Source: Eubacteriales bacterium (GTDB taxonomy: Bacteria; Bacillota; Clostridia; Lachnospirales; Lachnospiraceae). Taken from it: a stretch of 64,000 nucleotides of DNA. Positions 44,891-53,156 of the stretch are shown piece after piece (the stretch's first letter is position 1; every line of letters starts with the position of its first letter). Under the pieces are notes generated by a model. The model was given only the letters and a program-made list of their open reading frames with translations, was not told the DNA's origin and searched no databases. Both the position numbers and the translations under genes were made by a program. The stretch spans positions 1-64,000 of the forward strand of contig JAUNPU010000012.1 in assembly GCA_030536555.1 (NCBI GenBank). Reading direction: 5' to 3'.

Positions 44891-46780
44891 TTATTTATAA
44901 TCAAAATTTGGCACTTCGCCCCACCGCTTCTTAAAGTAATGGGCTGCCAGCTTCGGTCTCCGTTCTCTGGTAAACAGTCCCTTCTTGTTGCCATTTACAC
45001 GCATGCATCCCTGCACCGTGGCAAAGTCCGCAAAGTTCCAGACCTGTTCACCGATGAAGAAGTCACGCCTGTCAAACTCCGCATTCTGTCTGGCATAGTA
45101 TTCCACCTGATACTCTTCGCTGAACATCTCCGGCACTGTCTCATGGATTCCTGCCACTGCGTCGGCGCCGTATTCTGTGATCATCACCGGCTTGTTCTGT
45201 TTCTCCCAGAAGTCCAGCTCCTGATTCAAACCATAGCATGCCGCATCCAGATTGCCGGACAGGTTATACCAGCCGTAATACCGGTTGATGCAGACCACAT
45301 CCATGGTGCGGGTCACCAGATCCTTCTCATAGTTGTTCTGGCAGCAGACAAAGGTCACCGGTCTGTCCTGGGGGTCCAGGGTGTGGGTGTACTCGTACAG
45401 AGAATGCCAGTAGTCGTAGGCAGACTGGGGAAAATGCTCCGTATCCGGCTCATTTCCCATGGACCACATCACCACACAGGGATGGTTCTTGTCCCGGTCG
45501 ATCATCTCCCGCAGCACCTGCTCATGATGCTCGCGGATGTGAAAGGTCTTGTAGGGGTCCTGATGCTCGCCTGCGCCGATGCCCACCGCCGGGGTCTCGT
45601 CAATCACCACGATGCCTTCCCGGTCACACAGGTCATACAGCTCCTCTGCATAAGGGTAATGGCTGGTGCGGAAGGAATTGGCATTCAGCCAGTGAATCAG
45701 GCTCATATCCTTCACCCCAAGGCAGACATCCAGCCCTCTTCCGTGAAATGCCGAGTCCTCATGCTTTCCAAAGCCCTTGAAGTAGAAGGGCCGTCCGTTG
45801 ATCAGGAACCGGGTCCCATCCACCTTCACCGTGCGGATGCCGAAAGTCTGCTCATACCGGTCTTCGCCGTAGGTGACGGACGCGGTGTACAGATAAGGCG
45901 TGTCCGGATACGGCCACCAGAGCTTTGCATCCGGGATGCGGAGTTCGCCGGAGGCACCTGTGGCTGTGGCAACAACACTGCCCTGTGCGTCCCGGATTTC
46001 GATCCGAACGTCGGCTGTGCAGCCGGTTTTCGCTCCGGTGCCGGCTCTTGACCCAGTGTCAGTTTCTGCTCCGGTATTTACATCTGCACCAGTTCCGGCT
46101 TCTGACCTGACTTCCCCGCCTGTCACCACCTGATACCGCACCACCCCGTCGCTTCCGTCAATCCCCGGAATCAAAGTGATGTCGCGGATGTACTGCTTCG
46201 GTGTGGTATAGAGCCGCACCGGGCGGTTGATTCCTGCATAGTTGAAGAAGTCAAAGTTCGGCATGTTCTGTGGCTTTGCCCAGAGCTTCGCCGCCTCCAC
46301 GCTTGGCACCCCCGGATTGTCGGAGCCGAAGAATGCGACTGCTCCCTCATTTCCCACCGGCAGCGTGCTGTGATTGACCCGGTTGTCCACGGCAACCAGA
46401 AGCTCTGCGCTGCTTCCCGCCGGAATCAGGTCCGTCACCTCCACCTCAAAGGGAAGGAAGCCTCCTCTGTGCTCTGCCGCCAGCTTTCCATTGATATAGA
46501 CCCTTGCCTGATGGGTCACCGCATCAAAGCGCAGCACCAGACGCTGTCCCTGATAACAGGCTGGTACAGAGACTGTCCGGCAGTAATAGGCCCAGCCATA
46601 GTGATTGTGATATGCCGGGTCATCCTTCTGGTCGTTGTAGGAAGCCGGAACCGCCATCAACTCCATATCTTCCGGGCAGGCAAGGACCTCACCAGGCTCG
46701 CTCTCATCCCCCAGCTTAAAATTCCAGATGCCGGACAAGTCCAGCACCGCACGCGTTTCATTTTCTCTTGGATATAACAT
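44891..46780 (-). CDS. uidA: GH2 beta-glucuronidase
   Basis: 629-residue cytosolic GH2 enzyme that releases terminal beta-glucuronic acid. The catalytic acid/base is Glu444 in SMGNEPDT and the nucleophile Glu536 in MITEYGAD. The Asn-x-Lys uronate-recognition motif is present as NGNKKGLFTRERRPK. The active-site loop before RDKNHP is about 13 residues shorter than in E. coli, so it belongs with the short-loop or no-Loop-1 class. Residues about 222-255 are a Gly/Thr/Ala-rich insertion inside the Ig-like domain. AGGAG lies 9 nt before the ATG. A double palindrome overlaps its promoter. Confidence 0.93.
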   Translation of the reverse strand: MLYPRENETRAVLDLSGIWNFKLGDESEPGEVLACPEDMELMAVPASYNDQKDDPAYHNHYGWAYYCRTVSVPACYQGQRLVLRFDAVTHQARVYINGKLAAEHRGGFLPFEVEVTDLIPAGSSAELLVAVDNRVNHSTLPVGNEGAVAFFGSDNPGVPSVEAAKLWAKPQNMPNFDFFNYAGINRPVRLYTTPKQYIRDITLIPGIDGSDGVVRYQVVTGGEVRSEAGTGADVNTGAETDTGSRAGTGAKTGCTADVRIEIRDAQGSVVATATGASGELRIPDAKLWWPYPDTPYLYTASVTYGEDRYEQTFGIRTVKVDGTRFLINGRPFYFKGFGKHEDSAFHGRGLDVCLGVKDMSLIHWLNANSFRTSHYPYAEELYDLCDREGIVVIDETPAVGIGAGEHQDPYKTFHIREHHEQVLREMIDRDKNHPCVVMWSMGNEPDTEHFPQSAYDYWHSLYEYTHTLDPQDRPVTFVCCQNNYEKDLVTRTMDVVCINRYYGWYNLSGNLDAACYGLNQELDFWEKQNKPVMITEYGADAVAGIHETVPEMFSEEYQVEYYARQNAEFDRRDFFIGEQVWNFADFATVQGCMRVNGNKKGLFTRERRPKLAAHYFKKRWGEVPNFDYK

Positions 46781-46798
46781 ATGGGAACACTCCTATTC

Positions 46799-46837
46799 TG
46801 AATGGTATACCGGAATTATACTACGGTACACCATTCA
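46799..46837 (-). promoter_or_regulatory. Double-palindrome operator over the beta-glucuronidase promoter
   Basis: Inverted repeat TGAATGGTATACCG (46799-46812) and CGGTACACCATTCA (46824-46837), 13 of 14 positions matching. Each arm holds its own near-palindrome, GGTATACC and GGTACACC, centred 21 bp apart. A minus-strand TATAAT (46815-46820) lies between them. The TGGTATACC core resembles operators of GntR-family hexuronate regulators (inference). Confidence 0.7.
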
Positions 46838-46926
46838 GCAACATGGAATATATCCCAAAATCATGTATTATGTCACAAAAGTACAGGATTATTCAAGAAA
46901 ATTACATGGTCTCCTTTGCCTTCTTA

Positions 46927-46945
46927 TGTTACGATAACCGTAACA
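46927..46945 (+). promoter_or_regulatory. Inverted repeat upstream of the HPr-like gene
   Basis: TGTTACG-ATAAC-CGTAACA, a perfect 7-bp inverted repeat. A run of eight C follows at 46953-46960, before the ribosome binding site. Confidence 0.5.
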
Positions 46946-46986
46946 AATCAATCCCCCCCCACAACCAGCGAAAGGAAGTCACGATT

Positions 46987-47220
46987 ATGACCCATATGAA
47001 GCTTAGATTTCAGGAAATGAACCAGATTGTTGATTTTGTAAATCTGATGAACCAGTTTGAAGTAGATGCCGATATCAAATTCGGTCACATTGTCGTAGAT
47101 GCCAAGTCCCTGCTTGGCGTCATGAATATCGCTCAGAAAAAGGAAGTGGAGCTGATCCTTCATTCCGATGTTGCCGATCTGCCGCCGTTAAGCGAACAGC
47201 TTGCAGTCTATGCCGCCTGA
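46987..47220 (+). CDS. HPr-like protein lacking the catalytic His (Crh-like)
   Basis: 77 residues with the HPr fold. The Ser46 region is conserved as VDAKSLLGVMNI. At the place of His15 the sequence reads EMNQIVDF, so the phosphotransfer His and its Arg are missing. In Bacillus, Crh has the same pattern: it cannot pass phosphate to sugars but, when phosphorylated on Ser46, acts with CcpA in catabolite repression. A similar regulatory role here is inference. AAAGGA lies about 10 nt before the ATG. A strong terminator follows. Confidence 0.8.
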   Translation: MTHMKLRFQEMNQIVDFVNLMNQFEVDADIKFGHIVVDAKSLLGVMNIAQKKEVELILHSDVADLPPLSEQLAVYAA

Positions 47221-47266
47221 TTTTCCTGAAAACAGTTTTTTAAATCATGCAGCAACATGCAGGAAT

Positions 47267-47306
47267 CCCCGCCGGAATCACAATGTTTGACTCCGGCGGG
47301 GTTTTT
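47267..47306 (+). terminator. Terminator after the HPr-like gene
   Basis: Perfect 10-bp GC-rich stem CCCCGCCGGA / TCCGGCGGGG with a 15-nt loop and a TTTTT tail. The tail is also the first part of hairpin array 2. Confidence 0.9.
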
Positions 47307-47572
47307 GGACAATAAAACGCTTTTTCAGGAAAAATTGTCCAATCCCAGACTTACTTTTCCATAAAAGCCGGTTTTCCTGGTTGACATAAAGCTATTTTGG
47401 ACAATTATCAAGCTTTTCGCCCTTTAATTATCCAAAATTTCCGGGATTTTGGACAATTATTGCCCTGAATGCCTTAAAATTGTCCAAAACCGCTGTATTT
47501 CCTCTTCATTTTCTCTACTCTGACCATGTTTTGGATAATTTTTTGATTTTTCCTCTATAATTGTCCAAAATC
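47302..47572 (+). repeat. Intergenic hairpin array 2 (TTTGGAYAAT family)
   Basis: Four complete inverted repeats, left-arm and right-arm cores at 47307/47334, 47399/47427, 47451/47479 and 47533/47560. Arm starts are 27-28 bp apart in each. Hairpins are 92, 52 and 82 bp apart. GGTTGACATAA lies at 47379-47389, 20 bp before the second hairpin. The array fills the gap between two converging transcripts. No gene is seen in 47221-47665. Confidence 0.88.
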
Positions 47573-47607
47573 CCTACAGCAGCCCAAAATTCTTGCAGTG
47601 ACCCAAA

Positions 47608-47648
47608 AATCCCGCCAAAGCCAACCAGCCGTCAGCTCTAACGGGATT
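47608..47648 (-). terminator. Terminator after the PotC-type permease gene
   Basis: Stem AATCCCG / CGGGATT with a 27-nt loop, followed by TTTTT on the minus strand. Confidence 0.6.
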
Positions 47649-47665
47649 TCAATCATACAATCTTC

Positions 47666-48445
47666 TTATACCACGCTCTGCAGCCCCAGCGTCTTCTCGA
47701 TCAGCAGCATGACGCCCAGGGTAATCACCATCAGAAGGGTTGCCAGTGCGGCGATGGTCGGGTCGAAGTGATACTCCACGTATGCCATCATCTCAATGGG
47801 CAGTACGGATACGCCTGCGCTGGTCAGGAAAGCTGACAGCGAAACGTTGTTGAAGGAGTTGATGATCGCCATAATGCAGGCGGATACGATGCCGGACTTG
47901 ATGTTCGGCAGCAGGATGTGGAAAAACGTGTAGGTATTTCCCGCACCCAGAATCCTCGCCGCCTCCTCCATGGAGAAGTCAAAGTTCGCCAGACTGGAGG
48001 TGACCACCCGCATCACATAGGGAATGGACAAAATCGTGTGACCGATCAGCAGGCTCGGCAGTGCCGGCAGACCGAAGCGGATCACCACATAGCGGAGCAT
48101 CACGAAACCGAGTACAATCACCGGAATCAGCACCGGAGATAAGAACAGACCCTTGATCAGCTCTTTGCCCTTAAAGCGGTAACGGTTCAGGGCATAGGCA
48201 GCCGGAAGCCCCAGCACCAGTGCGAAGAAGGTCGCTGCAAATGCAATGATGATACTGTATTTCGCCGCACTTCCAAAAGCCTTGATTTTCAGAATCTGCG
48301 CGAACCACTTCAGCGTAAATCCCTCACCCGGGAACTTCAGATAGGTGGTGTCGCTGAAGGACGCTGCCATGATGACAAGCAGCGGTCCGATCAGGAAAAT
48401 ATATACCAGCAGGGTAACAAAAAACAGTGACTTACTCTTTTTCAT
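47666..48445 (-). CDS. ABC transporter permease (PotC/FbpB type)
   Basis: 259-residue permease with six hydrophobic segments. The EAA loop is seen in MEEAARILGAGNTYTFFHI. It resembles subunits for spermidine/putrescine, iron or aminophosphonate importers. AAAGGAG precedes the ATG. It is the last gene of a four-gene transporter operon. Confidence 0.88.
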   Translation of the reverse strand: MKKSKSLFFVTLLVYIFLIGPLLVIMAASFSDTTYLKFPGEGFTLKWFAQILKIKAFGSAAKYSIIIAFAATFFALVLGLPAAYALNRYRFKGKELIKGLFLSPVLIPVIVLGFVMLRYVVIRFGLPALPSLLIGHTILSIPYVMRVVTSSLANFDFSMEEAARILGAGNTYTFFHILLPNIKSGIVSACIMAIINSFNNVSLSAFLTSAGVSVLPIEMMAYVEYHFDPTIAALATLLMVITLGVMLLIEKTLGLQSVV

Positions 48446-48479
48446 GAATAACTCCTTTATCGTTCTCCCCGGTCAGTTC

Positions 48480-49619
48480 TTACTGAACAGAGAATAATTC
48501 GTTCCAGGTGTTGGTCCAGTCAGCCTTGTTGGCATTGATTGCTGCCCAATCCGGAATCTTCAGTCCCTCGATCATCTCTTTGCCGTAGGTAAAGTTTGCA
48601 GACTGCTCTGCAGTCAGCTCCACATCGGTACGAACCGGTGCGTCTACGCCGTCCAGAGCCTCTGCCAGCTGCACTTCCTTGGAAATGTAGAAATCAACAA
48701 ATGCCTCTGCCAGCTCCTTGTTCTCACAGCCTTTGATGATGTTGATGGTGTTGAAACCGCTGTAGCTTCCCTCAGACGGATCTACCCACACATAATCCTC
48801 AGATGCGGACTTTGCTGCCGTGTAGGAGAAGTCCAGCAGAACTGCTGCGGAGATCTCGCCCTGGTTCAGCATGGTGATGGTGTCATTGGCGCTGGTGTAG
48901 GTCTTCATAACGTTCGGCTTTAACTCGGCAAGCTTTGCAAAGATTGCCTCATCGTCGGTACCCGGGGTCAGACCTTCCATAGCTGCTACCGAGTAGTAGA
49001 ACAGCGGACCGGACGTGGTGGTGATATCCGGGATGGCAACCAGACCTTCCAGCTCCGGATTCCACAGATCTGCCCAGGAAGTGATCTCGATCGGGCAGGT
49101 AGCCTTGTCATAGACGATACCCAGACGGTTGAAGGTGTAAGCCGGGCCGTATTTCTCGCCAAACGGTGCTTTTGCGATATCATACAGTGCATCCATATTG
49201 GTCAGCTTGGAGGAATCAATCTCCTCAACCAGACCCTCATCAATCAGATCTGCGATAAATGCGTCACCGATGATCACTACGTCGTAGTTCTCCGGAGTCT
49301 CCTTGATCTTGGTCATACGCTCTGCGTTCTTGCCGCCCTCTACGATCAGCTTGCAGCCGGTAGCTTCCATGAACGGGTCATACACGTTCTTCTGAAGCAG
49401 CTCTGCATTGAAGGAGAAGGTGGATACCTTCAGCTCCTGTCCCTCAAAGTTTCCCAGATCTGCTGCGCCCTCTGCCGGGTTCACAGACTCTGCCGCGGTC
49501 TCCTCTGCCTTCTGGTCCTTGGCTGCCGCAGTGGTCTCCGGAGCGGAGGAACCGCCGCATGCGGTCAGGGATGCTGCCATTACTGCTGCCATCATCACGC
49601 TTACTGTTCTCTTCTTCAT
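48480..49619 (-). CDS. ABC transporter solute-binding lipoprotein (PotD/FbpA type)
   Basis: 379 residues with lipobox SLTACGGS and a Ser/Thr/Ala/Glu linker. The family-1 binding domain follows from ELKVSTFSFNAELLQK. The ligand cannot be named. The adjacent amidohydrolase suggests a nitrogen-containing compound such as an amine or purine-like molecule, which is inference only. AAAGGAG lies about 10 nt before the ATG at 49619. It lies between the ATPase and PotC-type genes. Confidence 0.88.
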   Translation of the reverse strand: MKKRTVSVMMAAVMAASLTACGGSSAPETTAAAKDQKAEETAAESVNPAEGAADLGNFEGQELKVSTFSFNAELLQKNVYDPFMEATGCKLIVEGGKNAERMTKIKETPENYDVVIIGDAFIADLIDEGLVEEIDSSKLTNMDALYDIAKAPFGEKYGPAYTFNRLGIVYDKATCPIEITSWADLWNPELEGLVAIPDITTTSGPLFYYSVAAMEGLTPGTDDEAIFAKLAELKPNVMKTYTSANDTITMLNQGEISAAVLLDFSYTAAKSASEDYVWVDPSEGSYSGFNTINIIKGCENKELAEAFVDFYISKEVQLAEALDGVDAPVRTDVELTAEQSANFTYGKEMIEGLKIPDWAAINANKADWTNTWNELFSVQ

Positions 49620-49640
49620 AATCTCTTCTCTCCTTTGCAA

Positions 49641-50672
49641 TTAAAGCAAAATTATTTTATTTGGAATCAGTGACAGAGTCACCTTATCACCAATCTGGAA
49701 TGCACTCTCCTGATCAGCACTGACCTCGAACTCGCCTACTGCGGTGCGGACGTTGTACTGATTGCGCTTTCCAAGGAAGGTGCTTACCATGATCTCGCCG
49801 TCAATGGCATTGACAGTCTCCCTGCCCTGCGGTGCGATCAGAATATCCTCCGGGCGGATACATGCCTTGAAGCTGTCTCCTGCCTTGTCCTCAGTCACCT
49901 GGATGCGGGTGCCGTCGGCTGCTGCAAATGCATCGCCGTCACGCTTTAAATCCAGGAAGTTCTCAAAGCCTACGAAGTGAGCGATGAACTCGGTCTTCGG
50001 ATGGTTGTAGATGACAGACGGGCTGTCCATCTGCTCGATGACGCCGTGGTTCATGATGGCAACCTTGTCAGAGATTGCAAAGCACTCCTCCTGGTCATGG
50101 GTAACGTAGATTGCGGTAAATCCGAACTTCTGCTGCAGGCGGCGGATCTCAACACGCATCTTCACACGCAGCTTTGCGTCCAGATTACTTAAGGGCTCGT
50201 CAAGGAGCAGCAGGTCCGGCTTGATCACCAGTGCTCTCGCCAGCGCCACACGCTGTCTCTGACCGCCGGACATTTCCTTGGGATAGCGGTTCTCAAAGCC
50301 CTTTAAGTCAACGGTCTCCAGCATCTCCATGACTTCTTTTCTGATCTGATCCTGCGGCATCTTTCTCATCTTCAGACCAAATGCCACGTTGTCAAATACG
50401 GTCATGTGCGGAAACAGTGCGTAGCTCTGGAACACGAAACCGAAGTTTCTCTTATTCAGCGGAACCTGGGTGTAATCCTTGCCGTCGAAGATGAACTTGC
50501 CGTCGATGGGATTGGAGAATCCTGCAATCAGACGGAGGGTGGTGGTCTTACCGCATCCGCTGGAACCAAGAAGAGACACCAGCTCGCCCTTCTCCACCTG
50601 GAAATTCAGGTCTTTTAAAATAATATTCTTGTCATAACCTGCAGTGATATTCTGCAATTCTAAAAGTGCCAT
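49641..50672 (-). CDS. ABC transporter ATPase (PotA/FbpC type)
   Basis: 343 residues. Walker A is LGSSGCGKTTTLR, the signature is MSGGQRQRVALARAL and Walker B is LLLLDEPLSNLDAKLR. The switch His is in YVTHDQEECFAI. A C-terminal TOBE domain follows from about residue 260 (CIRPEDILIAP). Unlike the CUT1 systems here, this transporter has its own ATPase. Confidence 0.95.
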   Translation of the reverse strand: MALLELQNITAGYDKNIILKDLNFQVEKGELVSLLGSSGCGKTTTLRLIAGFSNPIDGKFIFDGKDYTQVPLNKRNFGFVFQSYALFPHMTVFDNVAFGLKMRKMPQDQIRKEVMEMLETVDLKGFENRYPKEMSGGQRQRVALARALVIKPDLLLLDEPLSNLDAKLRVKMRVEIRRLQQKFGFTAIYVTHDQEECFAISDKVAIMNHGVIEQMDSPSVIYNHPKTEFIAHFVGFENFLDLKRDGDAFAAADGTRIQVTEDKAGDSFKACIRPEDILIAPQGRETVNAIDGEIMVSTFLGKRNQYNVRTAVGEFEVSADQESAFQIGDKVTLSLIPNKIILL

Positions 50673-50733
50673 TTCGTTCTCCTTTATCTCTCACATCCGC
50701 AGCTGTCAGGCTCTGCGGAGTCATGCCAACGTA

Positions 50734-51579
50734 TTACAGGGTCGGGTTCAGCTTCCGGCTCACCGCATTGATGCCGCTGGAAACCAGAATCGTCACCACG
50801 ATCATCACCACTGCCACCACAGATGCCTGCTCCCAGTCGCCAAGGGACATGGCCTGCTGATAGATCATCGTGGCAAGTACGCGGGTATCCGTGCCGCCTA
50901 AAAGCTGCGGGGTCGTGTATGCCGTCAGACAGCCGGTAAATACCAGCACGCTTCCGGTCACCAGTCCCGGAATACTCAGCGGCAGAATCACATGGCGGAA
51001 GGTCGCCGCCTTGGACGCGCCCAGGTTGCCTGCCGCCAGATTCAGATCCTCGGAAATGTTATCCATGACACCGATCAGGGACAGAATCATCAGAGGCAGG
51101 AACAGCTGAATAAATCCGACAACCATGGAAAACTCGTTATAAAGCAGACTGATCGGCTTATTGACAATGCCGCTCTGCACCAGCAGGTTGTTGACAAAGC
51201 CCTTCTTGCCCAGAATCACCATCCAGCTGAAGGAACGGATGACCGGGCTGGTAAACATGGGGAATACCGCCAGTGCCATCAGCATCCCCTTATTCTTGGA
51301 ATATTTGGAAATGTAGTAGGCCGTCGGGAATCCAAGCGCCGCACATACAGCCGTACTGATCAGGCTCAGACGGATACTTCTCCAGAATACCTGCTTAAAA
51401 TAGGTGCTCTCCAGCAGGGAAAAATACTTCGCCAGCGAAAAGCTTCCGCTCTCATTGAAAAACGTCTTGAGAATCAGGGAAAACAGCGGAATCAGCATAA
51501 ATACTGCGAGAAACAGGCAGCCCGGCAGAATGAACAGCCAGTAAATCTTCGTCTTTTTTTCCAGCAATGGTCGTACCAA
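50734..51579 (-). CDS. ABC transporter permease (PotB type)
   Basis: 281-residue permease with six spans, the first at YWLFILPGCLFLAVFMLIPL. The EAA-like loop is seen near DLNLAAGNLGASKAATFRHV. First gene of the transporter operon. The start is uncertain: a TTG at 51579 abuts AAAGG, and a second TTG four codons later (51567) is 12 nt from it. No ATG is available before the first span. Confidence 0.88.
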   Translation of the reverse strand: MVRPLLEKKTKIYWLFILPGCLFLAVFMLIPLFSLILKTFFNESGSFSLAKYFSLLESTYFKQVFWRSIRLSLISTAVCAALGFPTAYYISKYSKNKGMLMALAVFPMFTSPVIRSFSWMVILGKKGFVNNLLVQSGIVNKPISLLYNEFSMVVGFIQLFLPLMILSLIGVMDNISEDLNLAAGNLGASKAATFRHVILPLSIPGLVTGSVLVFTGCLTAYTTPQLLGGTDTRVLATMIYQQAMSLGDWEQASVVAVVMIVVTILVSSGINAVSRKLNPTL

Positions 51580-51598
51580 CCTTTCTAACGCGGTAAAA

Positions 51599-51644
51599 AG
51601 GGACTTGATTTATAAGTAAATTGCACACTTATTAAGAAGTCCCT
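51599..51644 (-). terminator. Leader hairpin/attenuator before the PotB-type gene
   Basis: Outer stem AGGGACTT (51637-51644 on the opposite strand) with AAGTCCCT, plus an inner AT-rich stem. On the minus strand it ends in TTTTT. It lies between the promoter and the first gene, so it may stop transcription early. Confidence 0.6.
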
Positions 51645-51689
51645 CTAATGTATCCTGCGTTTATTATTTCTTGTTCTTATAATACCGAT

Positions 51690-51718
51690 AACATAACATT
51701 TTTGTCACAAAATGTCAA
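51690..51718 (-). promoter_or_regulatory. Promoter of the Pot-type ABC operon
   Basis: On the minus strand perfect TTGACA (51713-51718), a 17-bp spacer and TATGTT (51690-51695). Confidence 0.65.
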
Positions 51719-51784
51719 CCGGGTTTTACCTGAATTTGATACTGAATTTACATTTTTTGTAACTGATGTACCGCTGCTTTTTGC

Positions 51785-53116
51785 TTACAGCATATCGCTG
51801 TATTTCTCTGCATGCGCGCGGAATGCTGGCATCGCTGCCTCCAGCTTTCTGCGCTCTTCTGCCACATCTGCATGCAGCAGCTTATGTCCCTCGACCAGCT
51901 GGCGTCCCGCCACCCACACGCTGTCCACGTTGGAGGCGTTGGCGGAATAGACGATGGCAGAATAAGGATTGTAAACCGGGAACATGTTGACCGATTCCGT
52001 CTCAATGAGAACCAGATCCGCCTGCATGCCCGGCTCGATGGAGCCAAGACTTTCCTCCTCGCCGAACACCCGCGCACCGCCCATGGTGCCAAGCTCCACG
52101 ATCTCATCCGCTGTCATCACGCCGCGGCTGTGATACTTTGTCTTCTGGGCGGAGGCAATCATCTTGAACTGGGTGAACAGATCCAGGGTATTGCCGGAGG
52201 ATGGGCCGTCGGTGCCGACTCCCACAGTCACCCCTGCTTTCCGCATATCCAGAACCGGGCACACGCCCTTGCCGCCCTTGGTATTGGCGCCGACGCAGTG
52301 CGCCACCTTCGTATCCGTCTCTGCAAACAGTTCGATGTCGTGATCCGTCGCATGGATGCAGTGAGCCGCAATGGTCTTCGGTCCCAGCACACCCAGATCA
52401 TACAGAAATTCAATGGGAGTCTGGTCATAGGTTTCCCTGAAAAGCGTCATTTCATAATCCATCTCGCTCACATGCAGGGTGTAGAAGGCATCGTATTTCT
52501 GCGCCAGGTCGTATGCCGCCTTCAGCATTTCCGGAGAGTTGGTGTTGGTCGCATGAGGCGCCGCCATCGGGTGAATCCGGTCATGGTTCTTCCATTTTTT
52601 CAACAGCTCCTCACACAAAGCCAGACCGCTGTAGGGCTCCCTGCCGTCGCAGGTCTCCATGTTGATCACCGTCTCCCCCACCCATGCACGGATTCCCATC
52701 TCGTCACAGGCTCTTGCCACCTGATCCTCGAAATAGTACATGTCCAGCACGGAGGTCACGCCTGCAAGCAGCAGCTCACAGATCGCATAGCGGGATGCCG
52801 CGTACACCAGCTCCGGTGTCATCGCCTCCAGTTCCAGCGGAAACAGGAATCTGCGCAGACGGTCCGGGCAGTCATCCCCCATGGACCGGAACGGAATCAT
52901 GGGAATGTGACTGTGCACATTGATCATGCCAGGCATCAGGATGCCGCCTCTGCCGTCGATGCGGCGGTCACCGTTTTCCGGCTTCAGCACATAGGTGCAG
53001 GCTCCCTCGCCCGCTGCCAGAATCCTGTCATCTTCCATCAGCACGTATCCATCCGAAAACACCTGCTTCTCCTGATTCATCGTCACAACCGTCACATGCT
53101 CGATTAATGTTTTCAT
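51785..53116 (-). CDS. Amidohydrolase of the MtaD/SsnA/AtzA type
   Basis: 443-residue metal-dependent deaminase or hydrolase of the TIM-barrel amidohydrolase superfamily. Metal and catalytic residues are visible: MINVHSHIPM (HxH), the His of TLHVSEMD, AAHCIHATD and GTDGPSSGNTLDLF with the Asp. Relatives deaminate S-adenosylhomocysteine, methylthioadenosine, 8-oxoguanine or triazines. The ATG at 53116 is about 11 nt from AAAGGAG; an ATG three codons earlier is too close to it. It lies upstream of the Pot-type transporter in the same direction, so the imported compound may be its substrate. Confidence 0.85.
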   Translation of the reverse strand: MKTLIEHVTVVTMNQEKQVFSDGYVLMEDDRILAAGEGACTYVLKPENGDRRIDGRGGILMPGMINVHSHIPMIPFRSMGDDCPDRLRRFLFPLELEAMTPELVYAASRYAICELLLAGVTSVLDMYYFEDQVARACDEMGIRAWVGETVINMETCDGREPYSGLALCEELLKKWKNHDRIHPMAAPHATNTNSPEMLKAAYDLAQKYDAFYTLHVSEMDYEMTLFRETYDQTPIEFLYDLGVLGPKTIAAHCIHATDHDIELFAETDTKVAHCVGANTKGGKGVCPVLDMRKAGVTVGVGTDGPSSGNTLDLFTQFKMIASAQKTKYHSRGVMTADEIVELGTMGGARVFGEEESLGSIEPGMQADLVLIETESVNMFPVYNPYSAIVYSANASNVDSVWVAGRQLVEGHKLLHADVAEERRKLEAAMPAFRAHAEKYSDML

Positions 53117-53156
53117 AGAGCTCATATCTCCTTTTTCAAAGCTTCCCGCCACCCGC

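Noticed and set aside
51645..51689. Riboswitch in the leader of the Pot-type operon
   Set aside because: The region between promoter and terminator-like hairpin is about 45 nt and AT-rich, with no known aptamer core.
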